From Acetivibrio ethanolgignens (GTDB taxonomy: Bacteria; Bacillota; Clostridia; Lachnospirales; Lachnospiraceae), in contig NZ_LNAM01000001.1 in NCBI RefSeq assembly GCF_001461035.1, positions 69,774 to 133,773 on the forward strand: a stretch of 64,000 bases of DNA. Reading direction: 5' to 3'. A model generated the notes under the pieces. It saw only the letters and a program-made list of their open reading frames with translations. It was not told the DNA's origin and searched no databases. A program made the translations under genes and the position numbers. Positions 7,821-17,150 of the stretch are shown piece after piece; position 1 is the stretch's first letter, and each line of letters begins with the position of its first letter.

Positions 7821-9359
7821 ATGTTAACTACTATTTTAAGCGTGGTATTTTTTGTTACATCGCTTTTTTTGTTGCTGGTGTTGCTTGCCTACATCAGAAC
7901 ATCAAAAAGATTTCAGGATGGAATGGAGCATATTGCAGAGGGAGACTTGACCAAGAAAATCAAGGGAACTAAAGCCCCGGGAATTAATAAAGTGGTACAT
8001 TTTTGCAATGTATTTATTAGCAATGTTCGTATGCTGATTGGAAAATCTAGCGAAATCTGCGATAAGATTCTTAACTACTGCGAGGATTTAAATAGAAAGA
8101 TGTACAATATCGAGCAGAATGTAAAGGATAATGTAACTGCAATCCAGACGATTTCCAGGCACATGGACAGTCAGCAGGAGCAGATGATTGTAGTTAAGGA
8201 TGACATGGAAGAAATTGTCGGTCAGCAGGAGGATGTCGTACATAATGCAAATACGCTGGAGCAGTTTGCCGTGGATATGAAAAATTCCATCAAGGAAAGC
8301 AACGTTATGTTTGATAACCTGATGGAAAAGATACAGAGTTCCTTTGAACTGGAGGAAAGGCTGGCAGGAAAGCTTCAGGAATTAAATGCCAGAGCTGAGG
8401 AAATCAGGGTGATTTCCGATACGGTAAAGGATATCAGCGAGACAACGAATCTGCTTTCCCTAAATGCTTCTATTGAGGCTGCCAGAGCAGGAGAAGCAGG
8501 AAGAGGCTTTGCCGTTGTTGCAGAAGAGATTCGTAAGCTGGCTGAAATGAGTGCTGTACAGGCAGAGGAGATTCAGCGGATTACAAATAAGGTAGAAAAT
8601 GGTATTTCTGAAGTGTCAGATACGATGGAAACCAACCTTGAGGTAATGCGGGATTCTTATGAATATGCGAAAAATACCAGCGAAAAGTTTGTAGGCATGG
8701 AAGGTAATAGCAAACAGACCTTAACAGCGATTGAAAATATTACAGCCGCGATTGACCAGCAGGAGAAAAAGCTGAAAAATATTGAGGCAGCGATTAATTC
8801 AATTTCTGATTTTGTAATCAATACAACAGAAGAAGTAAGAGATTCTGCACAGCGTTCCCGGCAGCAGCTGGAGGTTATCAGTGAAATGGCTGGTAATATC
8901 AAGGAGCTTGGCTCTATGAATAAGGATATGGCAGGGACGGTTTCTTCTTTTGCAAAGAATTTTGTATTGGATGATAAGACACGGCAGTATATTAAAAGTG
9001 CCGTTGATATTCTGACTAAAATTGCAGCGGAAAGCTCAATTATGTCTCTGGAGGAAGAACGTTGTAATGTAACCCTTCGGGAATACATTCATCACTATCC
9101 TATCTTCTGCCTTTTGACAGTTATGGATGACAAGGGTGATACGATAGGGATTACTCTGGATGAAGGACCAAGAGAAGAGCTATATGCAAATTTTGCTCAC
9201 AGACCGTATTTTAAGGAGTCGATTCAAGGACATAATTATCAGTCAGAGCCATATATTTCTATCGATACGAACGAGTACTGTATTGCACTTTCTGTACCAA
9301 TTCGTATGAATGGAAGGATTATCGGTATTGTAATGGCAGATTTATCCTTAGAACAGTAA
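7821..9359 (+). CDS. Methyl-accepting chemotaxis protein with C-terminal PDC/Cache-like domain
   Basis: One N-terminal membrane helix (residues about 5-25) is followed by a short linker, a long coiled-coil region and the highly conserved receptor tip ([25 protein letters not shown], positions about 217-241). After the returning helix comes a C-terminal domain (about 423-512) that looks like a PDC/Cache sensor ([44 protein letters not shown]). There is almost no extracellular part, so the sensor should be cytoplasmic, the reverse of the usual receptor order. It lies 11 bases after the cupin gene and ends at a strong terminator. The ligand is unknown. Confidence 0.88.
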   Translation: MLTTILSVVFFVTSLFLLLVLLAYIRTSKRFQDGMEHIAEGDLTKKIKGTKAPGINKVVHFCNVFISNVRMLIGKSSEICDKILNYCEDLNRKMYNIEQNVKDNVTAIQTISRHMDSQQEQMIVVKDDMEEIVGQQEDVVHNANTLEQFAVDMKNSIKESNVMFDNLMEKIQSSFELEERLAGKLQELNARAEEIRVISDTVKDISETTNLLSLNASIEAARAGEAGRGFAVVAEEIRKLAEMSAVQAEEIQRITNKVENGISEVSDTMETNLEVMRDSYEYAKNTSEKFVGMEGNSKQTLTAIENITAAIDQQEKKLKNIEAAINSISDFVINTTEEVRDSAQRSRQQLEVISEMAGNIKELGSMNKDMAGTVSSFAKNFVLDDKTRQYIKSAVDILTKIAAESSIMSLEEERCNVTLREYIHHYPIFCLLTVMDDKGDTIGITLDEGPREELYANFAHRPYFKESIQGHNYQSEPYISIDTNEYCIALSVPIRMNGRIIGIVMADLSLEQ

Positions 9360-9372
9360 ATATATATAATAG

Positions 9373-9412
9373 AAAGTCCGTTGGTTTAAACAAAAACCAG
9401 CGGACTTTTTTC
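9373..9412. terminator. Bidirectional terminator between the chemoreceptor and DUF1846 genes
   Basis: AAGTCCGTTGGTTT pairs with AAACCAGCGGACTT (one G-U pair) and is followed by a run of seven T, with A-rich sequence on the other side. It serves two converging genes. Confidence 0.85.
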
Positions 9413-10884
9413 TACTTTTCTTTTTCTTCATTTTTTGGTTCACAGGTCAGGTGGACACCCAGCTTCTTAAAGGTTCTTTCATCTACAGAGGAAAGAAGAA
9501 CACTGGAATGAACCTCGCAGCCCCTGAGCTTTGGAAGCTGCTCTAAGGCCAGCTTTGCAGCATCGTTTGAAGCAGCACTGGCGGAAAGGGCAATCAGAAT
9601 CTCATCTGTATGAAGACGTGGGTTCTGGCTTCCCAGATAGGAGGTCTTTAAAATCTGGATTGGTTCAATGGCCTGGGGTGATACCAGATGGGTATCGTGG
9701 TCAATGCCTGCAATCGCTTTTATTGCATTTAAAAGGGCAGCAGCAGAGGCTCCTAAAAGGTCAGAGGTCTTTCCTGTGATAAGACGTCCATCTGGCAGCT
9801 CAATCGCAGCTGCGGGATGCCCTGTAGCCGCTTCCCGCTCCATAGCCGCTTTTACTACGCCTCGGTCTTCTATGGTGACATTGGCCTGGTTCATTAGAAG
9901 CTCAAGCTTTAAAAGAACCTGACGGGAGCTTAAGCCCCGTTTGATATCACACAGGCACTGGTAATAACGCCGGATAATTTCCTGTCGGGAAGCCTCCCGG
10001 CAGGCCTCGTCATCAATAATACAGTTTCCTGCCATATTGACTCCCATATCTGTAGGAGATTTGTATGGACTTTTGCCAAGAATTTTCTCAAACATGGCAT
10101 TGAGCACAGGAAAAATTTCAACATCACGGTTATAATTTACCGTAGTTTTTCCATAGGCCTCCAGATGGAAGGGGTCAATCATATTGACATCATTTAAATC
10201 GGCAGTTGCGGCCTCGTAAGCAAGGTTGACCGGATGCTTTAGTGGAAGATTCCAGATTGGAAAGGTCTCAAATTTGGCATAGCCGGCCTTGACACCGCGT
10301 TTATGCTCGTGATACAGCTGTGACAGGCAGGTTGCCATTTTCCCGCTGCCCGGGCCTGGTGCTGTGATGACAACCAGAGGGCGGCTTGTTTCGATATAGT
10401 CATTTTTACCATAGCCTTCATCGCTTACAATGTGAGCAATATTGCTTGGATAGCCCTCGATATTGTAATGAAGATAGGAACGGATGCCTAGGTTGGTAAG
10501 ACGGGTACGGAACTGGTCTGCAGCCGACTGTCCGGTATATTTTGTAATTACGACACTGCCTACCATAAGTCCCATGCCTTCAAAGGCATTTATCAGACGC
10601 AGTACATCCTGGTCATAGGTGATGCCTAAGTCGCCGCGGATCTTGTTTTTTTCCATATCTTCAGCACTGATGACAATAACGATTTCGGCCTGGTCCTTAA
10701 GCTGTAAAAGCATTTTTAGCTTACTGTCCGGTGCAAAGCCGGGAAGTACACGGGAAGCGTGATAATCGTCAAAAAGCTTGCCGCCAAATTCCAGATAGAG
10801 CTTGTTATCAAAGGCGGCAATTCGTTCTTTTATATGCTCTGACTGCATTTGCAGGTATTTTTTGTTATCAAAACCAATTTTCAT
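9412..10884 (-). CDS. DUF1846 family protein
   Basis: About 490 aa, full length for DUF1846, a conserved Firmicutes family of unknown function. Visible family blocks are KIGFDNKKYL at the start, LEFGGKLFDDYHASRVLPGF, TAPGPGSGKMATCLSQLYHE (a P-loop-like glycine turn near residue 190), FPIWNLPLKHPVNLAYEAATADL, and a C-terminal region. The last resembles neither a known catalytic nor a DNA-binding site. I chose the ATG at 10884, which has GGAGGAAAG upstream. A longer frame from 10950 would start inside the predicted -35 box. It is a single-gene unit with its own promoter and terminator. Confidence 0.85.
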   Translation of the reverse strand: MKIGFDNKKYLQMQSEHIKERIAAFDNKLYLEFGGKLFDDYHASRVLPGFAPDSKLKMLLQLKDQAEIVIVISAEDMEKNKIRGDLGITYDQDVLRLINAFEGMGLMVGSVVITKYTGQSAADQFRTRLTNLGIRSYLHYNIEGYPSNIAHIVSDEGYGKNDYIETSRPLVVITAPGPGSGKMATCLSQLYHEHKRGVKAGYAKFETFPIWNLPLKHPVNLAYEAATADLNDVNMIDPFHLEAYGKTTVNYNRDVEIFPVLNAMFEKILGKSPYKSPTDMGVNMAGNCIIDDEACREASRQEIIRRYYQCLCDIKRGLSSRQVLLKLELLMNQANVTIEDRGVVKAAMEREAATGHPAAAIELPDGRLITGKTSDLLGASAAALLNAIKAIAGIDHDTHLVSPQAIEPIQILKTSYLGSQNPRLHTDEILIALSASAASNDAAKLALEQLPKLRGCEVHSSVLLSSVDERTFKKLGVHLTCEPKNEEKEK

Positions 10885-10921
10885 GATGAAACCAGCCTTT
10901 CCTCCAGAAATATTCAAAATA

Positions 10922-10950
10922 AATATAGCATGGAAATAGAAAAAGAACAA
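10922..10950 (-). promoter_or_regulatory. DUF1846 gene promoter
   Basis: Read leftward: TTGTTC (10950-10945), a 17-base spacer and TATATT (10927-10922), with a TGC extended -10. Confidence 0.65.
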
Positions 10951-11011
10951 CCGTAAAAAAGAAAAATAAAAACATAAAATAAAAATTTTTTAAAATTTCC
11001 AATATTTTTAT

Positions 11012-11040
11012 TTGGAAAATGAGGTTAAGTGTGATAGAAT
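11012..11040 (+). promoter_or_regulatory. Promoter of the polysaccharide deacetylase gene
   Basis: TTGGAA (11012-11017), a 17-base spacer and TAGAAT (11035-11040), with TGA directly before the -10 (extended -10). It lies 33 bases before the gene and may also drive the downstream bactofilin and pyrH run. Confidence 0.65.
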
Positions 11041-11072
11041 AGAGTTGTATGATTATGTAAAGGAATGATAAA

Positions 11073-12086
11073 ATGACTGTAAATGCTACTTACTGTCATA
11101 ATAGTAAGGAAGAACACAGGAGAAAAAGAGTTAAAAGGATAAAGCATGTGATTATAGCGGCTGTTTTTCTTCTGCTTATTATACCAACGGTTTGCTGCTT
11201 TATGATGCTTATAAAGGTGAACAGGCTGGAAAAACAGGTGGAAGCTTTGGTGGAGATGCATGATAAGGAGTATCAGGCCTATCTGAAGGAACGTAAAGAG
11301 ACCCAGACAAAGGAAGGCTCACAGGTTATTTATGCTGCTGAGGTAGAGGATGAAGCCACTATGGCAGATGTGTCAGAGGCAGAGGAGCCTGTTTTGGAAG
11401 AATCTACAGAAGAAGTGCTTACACCAGAGGAGCTGTTAGAGCAGAGTACGGAAAAGAAAAAGGTATATCTTACTTTTGATGACGGCCCAAGCCGGTATTC
11501 AGATGAACTTTTGGATATATTGAAGGAATATGGTGTAAAGGCAACCTTTTTTGTGATAGGAAGAACTGACAGAGAATCAAAAAGGATTTATAAAAGAATT
11601 GTTGATGAAGGACACACACTGGCAATGCATACTTATACTCATAAGTACGAACAGATTTATAAGAATCTGGACAGCTTTAAAAAGGATGTAGAGAAGCTGA
11701 GTGATCTTTTATATAAGACAACCGGAGTTCGGCCGAAATACTATCGTTTCCCGGGTGGGAGCAGTAATCAGGTCAGCAAGGTTTCTATTAAAAAATGTAT
11801 TTCTTATCTAAACCAGAAGGGAATTACCTATTTTGACTGGAATGTAGTAAATGGAGATGCAACAGGTAAGAATTATACAGAAAAGCAGATGGTTACTACC
11901 GTTATGGAAGGGGTTCACAAGAACAATAATTCTATTGTACTGATGCATGATACCGTATCAAGGGATACAACGGTGAAATCACTTCCAACGCTGATTAAAA
12001 AGCTAAAAAAAGAAGGCTATGTGATTTTGCCGATCAGTGATTATACCAATCCGATTCAGCATATAAAGGCAGATAGCGTCAAATAG
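11073..12086 (+). CDS. Membrane-anchored polysaccharide deacetylase (NodB domain)
   Basis: The layout is a basic cytoplasmic N-terminus, one membrane helix (about 27-48), an acidic Glu-rich linker and a NodB-homology domain (about 130-325). Catalytic motifs are intact: TFDDGPS near 133-139, the metal-binding HTYTH near 185-189, RFPGGSSN and LMHD. The likely role is deacetylation of peptidoglycan or another N-acetylglucosamine polymer outside the membrane; the exact substrate cannot be read. Start ATG 11073 has AAAGGA upstream. It precedes the bactofilin by 24 bases, so the two probably form one unit linked to envelope shape or modification. Confidence 0.9.
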   Translation: MTVNATYCHNSKEEHRRKRVKRIKHVIIAAVFLLLIIPTVCCFMMLIKVNRLEKQVEALVEMHDKEYQAYLKERKETQTKEGSQVIYAAEVEDEATMADVSEAEEPVLEESTEEVLTPEELLEQSTEKKKVYLTFDDGPSRYSDELLDILKEYGVKATFFVIGRTDRESKRIYKRIVDEGHTLAMHTYTHKYEQIYKNLDSFKKDVEKLSDLLYKTTGVRPKYYRFPGGSSNQVSKVSIKKCISYLNQKGITYFDWNVVNGDATGKNYTEKQMVTTVMEGVHKNNNSIVLMHDTVSRDTTVKSLPTLIKKLKKEGYVILPISDYTNPIQHIKADSVK

Positions 12087-12110
12087 AATTTACATACAGG
12101 AGGAACATAC

Positions 12111-13052
12111 ATGGGCTTTTTAAAAGATTTAAAGGAAGACTGGTCTCAAGCAGTAAATGAACTTTTACCTGAGGATGAGCTGCTTAATAATTTGGAGAAA
12201 AACAAGGAGGAAGAGACAGAGGAGCCTGGGGAGGATGAAATCAGTCTTGAAGATGAATTTTTCCAGGCTCTTGACCGGCTGGACTCTGAGGAAGAGTCGG
12301 TAGAGCCGGAGGAAGAGGAGGCTGTTGAAGAAGAAGAGGATGAAGAGCTTCGTGAAATAGAACGGATGCTTAGAGAAGAGGAAGAGGAAAAATGGGTAGA
12401 AGCAGAACCGCTTGCCCAGGAAACAAAAATAGAAGAAATTAAGAACGAGCCTGAGGAGGATATAAAAATGGGAGAAAAGGAAATGTACGAGGACAGCAAT
12501 GTAGAGAAAGATCTGCTGGAGCAGCTGATGGAAGAAGAGCAGGAGGTGCCGGCAGAAAAAGAATTGGTTAAGGAGGAGACTCTGACACCACCGGAAAGTG
12601 GTGAAAACACTACTATTATTACGAAAGGAACAACAATTAACGGAAGTATTTCTTCCGATGGCTCTTTGGAGGTTTTTGGAACAATTACCGGTGATATTGA
12701 ATGTCTCGGAAAGCTTTCTATTGTAGGTACGGTATCTGGAAGCTCTACAGCAAAAGAAATTTATGTTAATACCTCCCGCCTGGAGGGTAACTTAAACAGC
12801 CAAGGCAGTGTCAAGGTTGGTGTAGGTACGATTGTTGTGGGTGATATCAGTGGAACCTCTGCAGTGATTGCAGGAGCTGTTAAAGGTGAGGTTGATGTAA
12901 ACGGACCTGTTATTGTAGATTCTACAGCTATTGTAAAAGGAAATATTAATGCAAAATCCGTACAGATTAATAATGGAGCAGTTCTTGACGGATATTGCTC
13001 TCTGTCCTACTCAGATGTAGATCTGGATAATTTCTTTAGTGGAGAGAACTAG
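12111..13052 (+). CDS. Bactofilin-family protein with long acidic N-terminal region
   Basis: The C-terminal 120 residues (about 165-290) form the repetitive beta-helix pattern of bactofilins (TKGTTINGSISSDGSLEVFG, GDIECLGKL, GNLNSQGSVKVG and similar six-residue rungs). These proteins polymerise without nucleotide and scaffold cell-wall or motility machinery. The N-terminal half is extremely rich in Glu and Asp, longer and more acidic than in most bactofilins, and probably disordered. RBS AGGAGGAA precedes ATG 12111. The neighbouring deacetylase suggests an envelope role, as elsewhere bactofilins are paired with cell-wall enzymes. It ends one base before pyrH. Confidence 0.88.
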   Translation: MGFLKDLKEDWSQAVNELLPEDELLNNLEKNKEEETEEPGEDEISLEDEFFQALDRLDSEEESVEPEEEEAVEEEEDEELREIERMLREEEEEKWVEAEPLAQETKIEEIKNEPEEDIKMGEKEMYEDSNVEKDLLEQLMEEEQEVPAEKELVKEETLTPPESGENTTIITKGTTINGSISSDGSLEVFGTITGDIECLGKLSIVGTVSGSSTAKEIYVNTSRLEGNLNSQGSVKVGVGTIVVGDISGTSAVIAGAVKGEVDVNGPVIVDSTAIVKGNINAKSVQINNGAVLDGYCSLSYSDVDLDNFFSGEN

Positions 13053-13053
13053 A

Positions 13054-13761
13054 ATGATGAAAAAATATAACCGGGTTATGTTAAAGCTCAGTGGTGAGGC
13101 CCTGGCTGGCGAAAAGAAACAGGGCTTTGATGAGGCTACCTGCATCCAGGTAGCAAAACAGGTAAAACAGCTTACGGAGGATGGTATTCAGGTGGGTATC
13201 GTTATCGGTGGTGGCAACTTCTGGAGAGGAAGAACCAGTGAGACGATTGACCGCACAAAGGCCGACCAGATTGGCATGCTGGCTACAATTATGAATTGTA
13301 TCTATGTATCAGAGATTTTCCGGTATGTAGGTATGAAAACCCAGATTCTTACTCCTTTTGAGTGTGGCTCCATGACGAAGCTTTTTTCTAAGGATAGAGC
13401 TAATAAGTACTTTCAAAAGGGTATGGTAGTATTTTTTGCTGGTGGTACTGGACATCCATATTTTTCTACAGATACCGGTATTGTGCTTCGTTCTATTGAG
13501 ATGGAAGCTGATATTATTTTGCTGGCAAAGGCGATTGACGGGGTATATGACAGTGATCCGAAGGAGAACCCTATGGCAAGGAAATATGATGAAATTTCCA
13601 TGCAGGAGGTACTAGATAAAAAATTAAAGGTGATTGATTTGACAGCTACAATTATGTGTCTGGAGAATAAGATGCCACTTCTGGTATTTGCTCTTCAGGA
13701 GGAAAACAGTATTGTCCGTGCAGCAAGAGGCGAGATATCAGGAACAAGAGTAACGGTTTAA
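13054..13761 (+). CDS. pyrH: UMP kinase
   Basis: Hexameric amino-acid-kinase-fold enzyme that phosphorylates UMP to UDP for nucleotide and cell-wall precursor supply. Motifs: MLKLSGEALAG at the N-terminus, VIGGGNFWRG, FFAGGTGHPYFSTDT and a C-terminal DLTA region. About 235 aa, normal. The ATG at 13054 follows GGAGAG by eight bases; a longer frame would run into the bactofilin end. It is the first gene of the conserved pyrH-frr-uppS-cdsA-dxr-rseP-ispG-polC run; the rpsB and tsf genes often found before it are absent here. Confidence 0.96.
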   Translation: MMKKYNRVMLKLSGEALAGEKKQGFDEATCIQVAKQVKQLTEDGIQVGIVIGGGNFWRGRTSETIDRTKADQIGMLATIMNCIYVSEIFRYVGMKTQILTPFECGSMTKLFSKDRANKYFQKGMVVFFAGGTGHPYFSTDTGIVLRSIEMEADIILLAKAIDGVYDSDPKENPMARKYDEISMQEVLDKKLKVIDLTATIMCLENKMPLLVFALQEENSIVRAARGEISGTRVTV

Positions 13762-13794
13762 TTAAATTTAAAATGAATTCTAGGAGGAAAAACA

Positions 13795-14343
13795 ATGGAA
13801 ATAGCAAAATATGAAGACAAAATGCAGAAATCAGTGGCAAACCTAAAAGAGGAGTATGGAGCTATCCGTGCAGGACGTGCGAATCCTCATCTGTTAGATA
13901 AAATTAAGATTGATTATTATGGACAGCCATCCGGGCTGCAGTCTGTAGCTAATGTTTCCGTTCCAGAGGCAAGGGTTATTATGATTCAGCCTTGGGAAAG
14001 CTCCATTATCAAGGATATTGAAAAGGCAATTTTGGCTTCTGATTTAGGACTTACCCCTAGCAACGATGGAAAGGCAATTCGCCTTGTATTTCCAGAGCTT
14101 ACCGAGGAACGAAGAAAAGAACTGGTAAAGGATGTTAAGAAAAAGGGTGAGGAAGCAAAGGTTGCCATTCGTAACATCCGTCGGGAAGCTAATGATGTAT
14201 TGAAGAAGGAAAACAAGAACAGTGAGATTTCAGAGGATGAATTAAAGCAGTCTGAGACAAAGATTCAGAAGCTGACAGATAAGTACATCGAGGAAGTTGA
14301 TAGGGAAATCGAAGCAAAATCAAAAGAAATTCTTACGGTTTAA
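13795..14343 (+). CDS. frr: Ribosome recycling factor
   Basis: 182-aa tRNA-mimicking protein that splits post-termination ribosomes together with EF-G. Family blocks are complete: EEYGAIRAGRANPHLLD, YYGQPSGLQSVANVSVPEAR, WESSIIKDIEKAI, SNDGKAIRLVFPELTEERRKEL and a C-terminal long helix. RBS AGGAGGA lies before ATG 13795. It follows pyrH as in most Firmicutes. A 77-base gap with a weak hairpin separates it from uppS. Confidence 0.97.
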   Translation: MEIAKYEDKMQKSVANLKEEYGAIRAGRANPHLLDKIKIDYYGQPSGLQSVANVSVPEARVIMIQPWESSIIKDIEKAILASDLGLTPSNDGKAIRLVFPELTEERRKELVKDVKKKGEEAKVAIRNIRREANDVLKKENKNSEISEDELKQSETKIQKLTDKYIEEVDREIEAKSKEILTV

Positions 14344-14420
14344 AAGACAATGGGGGCTTGGGCAGAATATGATATATATTTTGTTTGAGCCCCTATAAGT
14401 GCTTTGAAAAGAGGTTGATT

Positions 14421-15137
14421 ATGGCAGAAGTGGAAAAAAGAATTCCAACGCATATTGCGATTATTTTAGATGGAAATGGCCGTTGGGCAAAAAAAAGAGG
14501 TCTTCCAAGAAATGTTGGGCATGCCCAGGGAAGCCGGGCGGTAGAGAAAATCTGCCAGGCAGCCTATGACATGGGGGTAAAATATCTGACCGTATACGCA
14601 TTTTCAACGGAAAACTGGTCAAGGCCCCAGGAAGAAGTAGATGCATTAATGAAGCTTCTTTCCAGTTATTTGAAGGATTGTTTGAAGACAAGTAAAAAAA
14701 ATAATATGAAGGTCCGGGTGCTGGGAGATATTACGGCATTGGATACTGAATTGCAGAAAAAAATAAAGGAGCTAGAGTCAGTATCCTCTGAGAATACAGG
14801 ACTTAATTTTCAGGTGGCCCTGAATTATGGAAGCAGAGATGAAATTTTACGGGCAGTAAAAAAGATTTTGACAGATTATGAGGACGGCAGGATAACAAAA
14901 GAAGAGCTGGATGAAGAAGGCTTTTCTGATTATTTGGATACGGCAGGAATACCGGATCCGGATTTGCTAATCCGCACCAGCGGAGAGCTTCGCCTGTCCA
15001 ATTATCTGCTTTGGCAGCTGGCTTATACGGAGTTCTATTTTACAGATGTTTTGTGGCCGGACTTTGATAAAAAAGAGCTTGAAAAGGCTATCGATTATTA
15101 TAATAAGCGGGAAAGAAGATTCGGAGGCGTTAAGTAA
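14421..15137 (+). CDS. uppS: Isoprenyl (undecaprenyl) diphosphate synthase
   Basis: cis-Prenyltransferase that builds the C55 lipid carrier for cell-wall synthesis from farnesyl diphosphate and IPP. The catalytic aspartate is Asp17 in ILDGNGRWA; AFSTENWSRP, ALNYGSRDEI and RTSGELRLSNYLLWQ are all conserved. 238 aa. The ATG at 14421 with AGAGG upstream was preferred to a 12-residue longer start at 14385, which lacks a site. It is followed at 14 bases by cdsA. Confidence 0.95.
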   Translation: MAEVEKRIPTHIAIILDGNGRWAKKRGLPRNVGHAQGSRAVEKICQAAYDMGVKYLTVYAFSTENWSRPQEEVDALMKLLSSYLKDCLKTSKKNNMKVRVLGDITALDTELQKKIKELESVSSENTGLNFQVALNYGSRDEILRAVKKILTDYEDGRITKEELDEEGFSDYLDTAGIPDPDLLIRTSGELRLSNYLLWQLAYTEFYFTDVLWPDFDKKELEKAIDYYNKRERRFGGVK

Positions 15138-15151
15138 GCGGGAGGAATGAC

Positions 15152-15958
15152 ATGTTTGGTACGCGGTTGATAAGCGGAATAGTACTTATGATTGTTACAG
15201 TAGCTGTTATGGTGCTGGGAGGAGATGTTCTTTTCTGGACAGTAGCAGTGATTTCACTGATAGGCCTATTTGAATTATACAGAACCGTTGGGATTCATAA
15301 ATCCTTCATGGGCTATGTGGCTTATCTGGGAAGCCTGTGTTTTGACCTTTTGATTCTTTTTAGTAAAGAGTCGGGGATTACGCACTTAATCATTGGTCTT
15401 TTGATGCTATTTTTAATTATTTATGTGCTTGCCTATCCGAGGTACAATTCAGAGCATGTAACGATGGCGTTTTTTGGTATTTTTTATGTAACGGTGATGC
15501 TTTCTTATATTTACCGGGTGCGGATGCTGGAGGACGGACATCTTTTAGTGTGGCTGATTTTCATTGGTGCCTGGGGGTCTGATACCTGTGCTTACTGTGT
15601 GGGCATGCTGATTGGAAAGCACCATCTGCCGGCAAAGCTTTCGGCCCTTAGCCCAAAGAAAAGTATCGAGGGCTGTATTGGTGGTGTGGCTGGAGCCGCT
15701 CTGTTAGGCTTTTTGTATGCCCTGTTAGTAAAAAATGGGATTGCAGGAGTGCAAAATCCGGAGCTTATTTTCGCTATTATTGGAGGAGCCTCCTCTGTGA
15801 TTTCCCAGCTGGGTGACTGGACAGCTTCAGCGATTAAAAGAAATCATAATATTAAGGATTATGGACATCTGATACCGGGACATGGTGGTATTCTGGATCG
15901 CTTCGACAGTATTATTTTTACGGCACCGATTGTGTACTTTCTGGCAGAATTATTGTAG
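15152..15958 (+). CDS. cdsA: Phosphatidate cytidylyltransferase
   Basis: Integral membrane enzyme that makes CDP-diacylglycerol from phosphatidate and CTP, the branch point of phospholipid synthesis. It has multiple hydrophobic helices and the C-terminal family signature (SAIKRNHNIKDYGHLIPGHG then GILDRFDS). 268 aa, normal. RBS GGGAGGA lies before ATG 15152. It sits between uppS and dxr as in other Clostridia. Confidence 0.94.
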   Translation: MFGTRLISGIVLMIVTVAVMVLGGDVLFWTVAVISLIGLFELYRTVGIHKSFMGYVAYLGSLCFDLLILFSKESGITHLIIGLLMLFLIIYVLAYPRYNSEHVTMAFFGIFYVTVMLSYIYRVRMLEDGHLLVWLIFIGAWGSDTCAYCVGMLIGKHHLPAKLSALSPKKSIEGCIGGVAGAALLGFLYALLVKNGIAGVQNPELIFAIIGGASSVISQLGDWTASAIKRNHNIKDYGHLIPGHGGILDRFDSIIFTAPIVYFLAELL

Positions 15959-15973
15959 GAATGGGGATAAAGG

Positions 15974-17125
15974 ATGAAAAGAATCGTAATTTTAGGTTCA
16001 ACAGGCTCTATTGGATGTCAGACTCTTGAAGTAGTAAGAGAGCATAGGGAGGATTTTGAAATAACAGCGTTAGCAGCCGGCTCCAGTATTGATAAGCTGG
16101 AGGTACAGGCGAGAGAATTTCTCCCAAAGCTTGTGTGTGTCTGGGATAGTGAAAAGGCATTAGAGCTTAAGAAACGCCTTTCTGATACGGGAATCGGCGT
16201 TGTAAATGGTATGGAGGGCATGATTGCCTGTGCGACAGAGGTCTCAGCAGATATTGTGGTAGGAGCCGTTGTTGGTATGATTGGTATTCTTCCTACAATA
16301 GAGGCGATAAAGGCCGGCAAGGATATTGCACTGGCCAACAAGGAAACACTGGTAACAGCAGGACATATTATTATGCCATTGGTGAAGGAAAAGGGTGTGA
16401 AGCTTCTCCCGGTGGACAGTGAACATTCTGCAATTTTCCAGTGCCTGCAGGGACTTCATGGAGAAAAAGAGGTTGAAAGGCTTATTTTGACAGCCTCCGG
16501 CGGGCCATTTCGAGGACGGAAGCTTTCTGATTTGAAAGATATCCAGGTAGAGGATGCTCTAAAGCATCCAAACTGGGCGATGGGAAGAAAGATTACCATT
16601 GATTCGTCCACTATGGTTAACAAGGGGCTGGAGGTTATTGAGGCAAAATGGTTGTTTGATGTGGACTTTGATAACATCCAGGTGGTGCTGCAGCCACAAA
16701 GCATTATTCACTCCATGGTACAATTTACAGATGGAGCTGTTATGGCACAGCTGGGGACACCAGATATGCGGCTGCCGATTCAGTATGCCTTGTATTATCC
16801 ATACCGAAGCCCTTTGAGTGGTGACAGGCTGGATTTTGGGAGTATGGGTGGAATTACCTTTGAGAAGCCGGATATGGAGACCTTTCGAGGTCTTTCAATG
16901 GCTTATGAGGCAGGAAAGGCGGGTGGCAGTGTGCCTACCGTATACAATGCAGCAAATGAGAGGGCAGTAGCCAGATTTTTAAATAAGGAGATTGGATATC
17001 TGACGATTTACGAGATGATAGAGTATGCACTTAATAAGCACACTCGTATAGAAAATCCAACCTTTGAGGAAATTCTTTCCATTGAGAAGGAAACCTATCG
17101 GCTGCTGGATGAAAAATGGAATTAA
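15974..17125 (+). CDS. dxr: 1-Deoxy-D-xylulose 5-phosphate reductoisomerase
   Basis: Second enzyme of the MEP isoprenoid pathway; it converts DXP to MEP with NADPH. The NADPH-binding GSTGSIG (residues 8-14), ALANKETLV, the metal and substrate blocks DSEHSAIFQ, ASGGPFRG, DSSTMVNKGLEVIEA and the late NAANE are visible. 383 aa, full length. With ispG downstream it places two MEP-pathway enzymes in this operon. Confidence 0.97.
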   Translation: MKRIVILGSTGSIGCQTLEVVREHREDFEITALAAGSSIDKLEVQAREFLPKLVCVWDSEKALELKKRLSDTGIGVVNGMEGMIACATEVSADIVVGAVVGMIGILPTIEAIKAGKDIALANKETLVTAGHIIMPLVKEKGVKLLPVDSEHSAIFQCLQGLHGEKEVERLILTASGGPFRGRKLSDLKDIQVEDALKHPNWAMGRKITIDSSTMVNKGLEVIEAKWLFDVDFDNIQVVLQPQSIIHSMVQFTDGAVMAQLGTPDMRLPIQYALYYPYRSPLSGDRLDFGSMGGITFEKPDMETFRGLSMAYEAGKAGGSVPTVYNAANERAVARFLNKEIGYLTIYEMIEYALNKHTRIENPTFEEILSIEKETYRLLDEKWN

Positions 17126-17150
17126 GTCGGATGGAAATGAGGAGAAATAG

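Noticed and set aside
12146-12610. Long minus-strand frame inside the bactofilin gene.
   Set aside because: Ser-rich shadow of the Glu-rich coding strand (GAA/GAG read in reverse); no start site or family match.
14353-14393. Hairpin GGGGCTT/GAGCCCC between frr and uppS.
   Set aside because: The loop is about 27 bases and no T-run follows, so it is not a convincing terminator or riboswitch.
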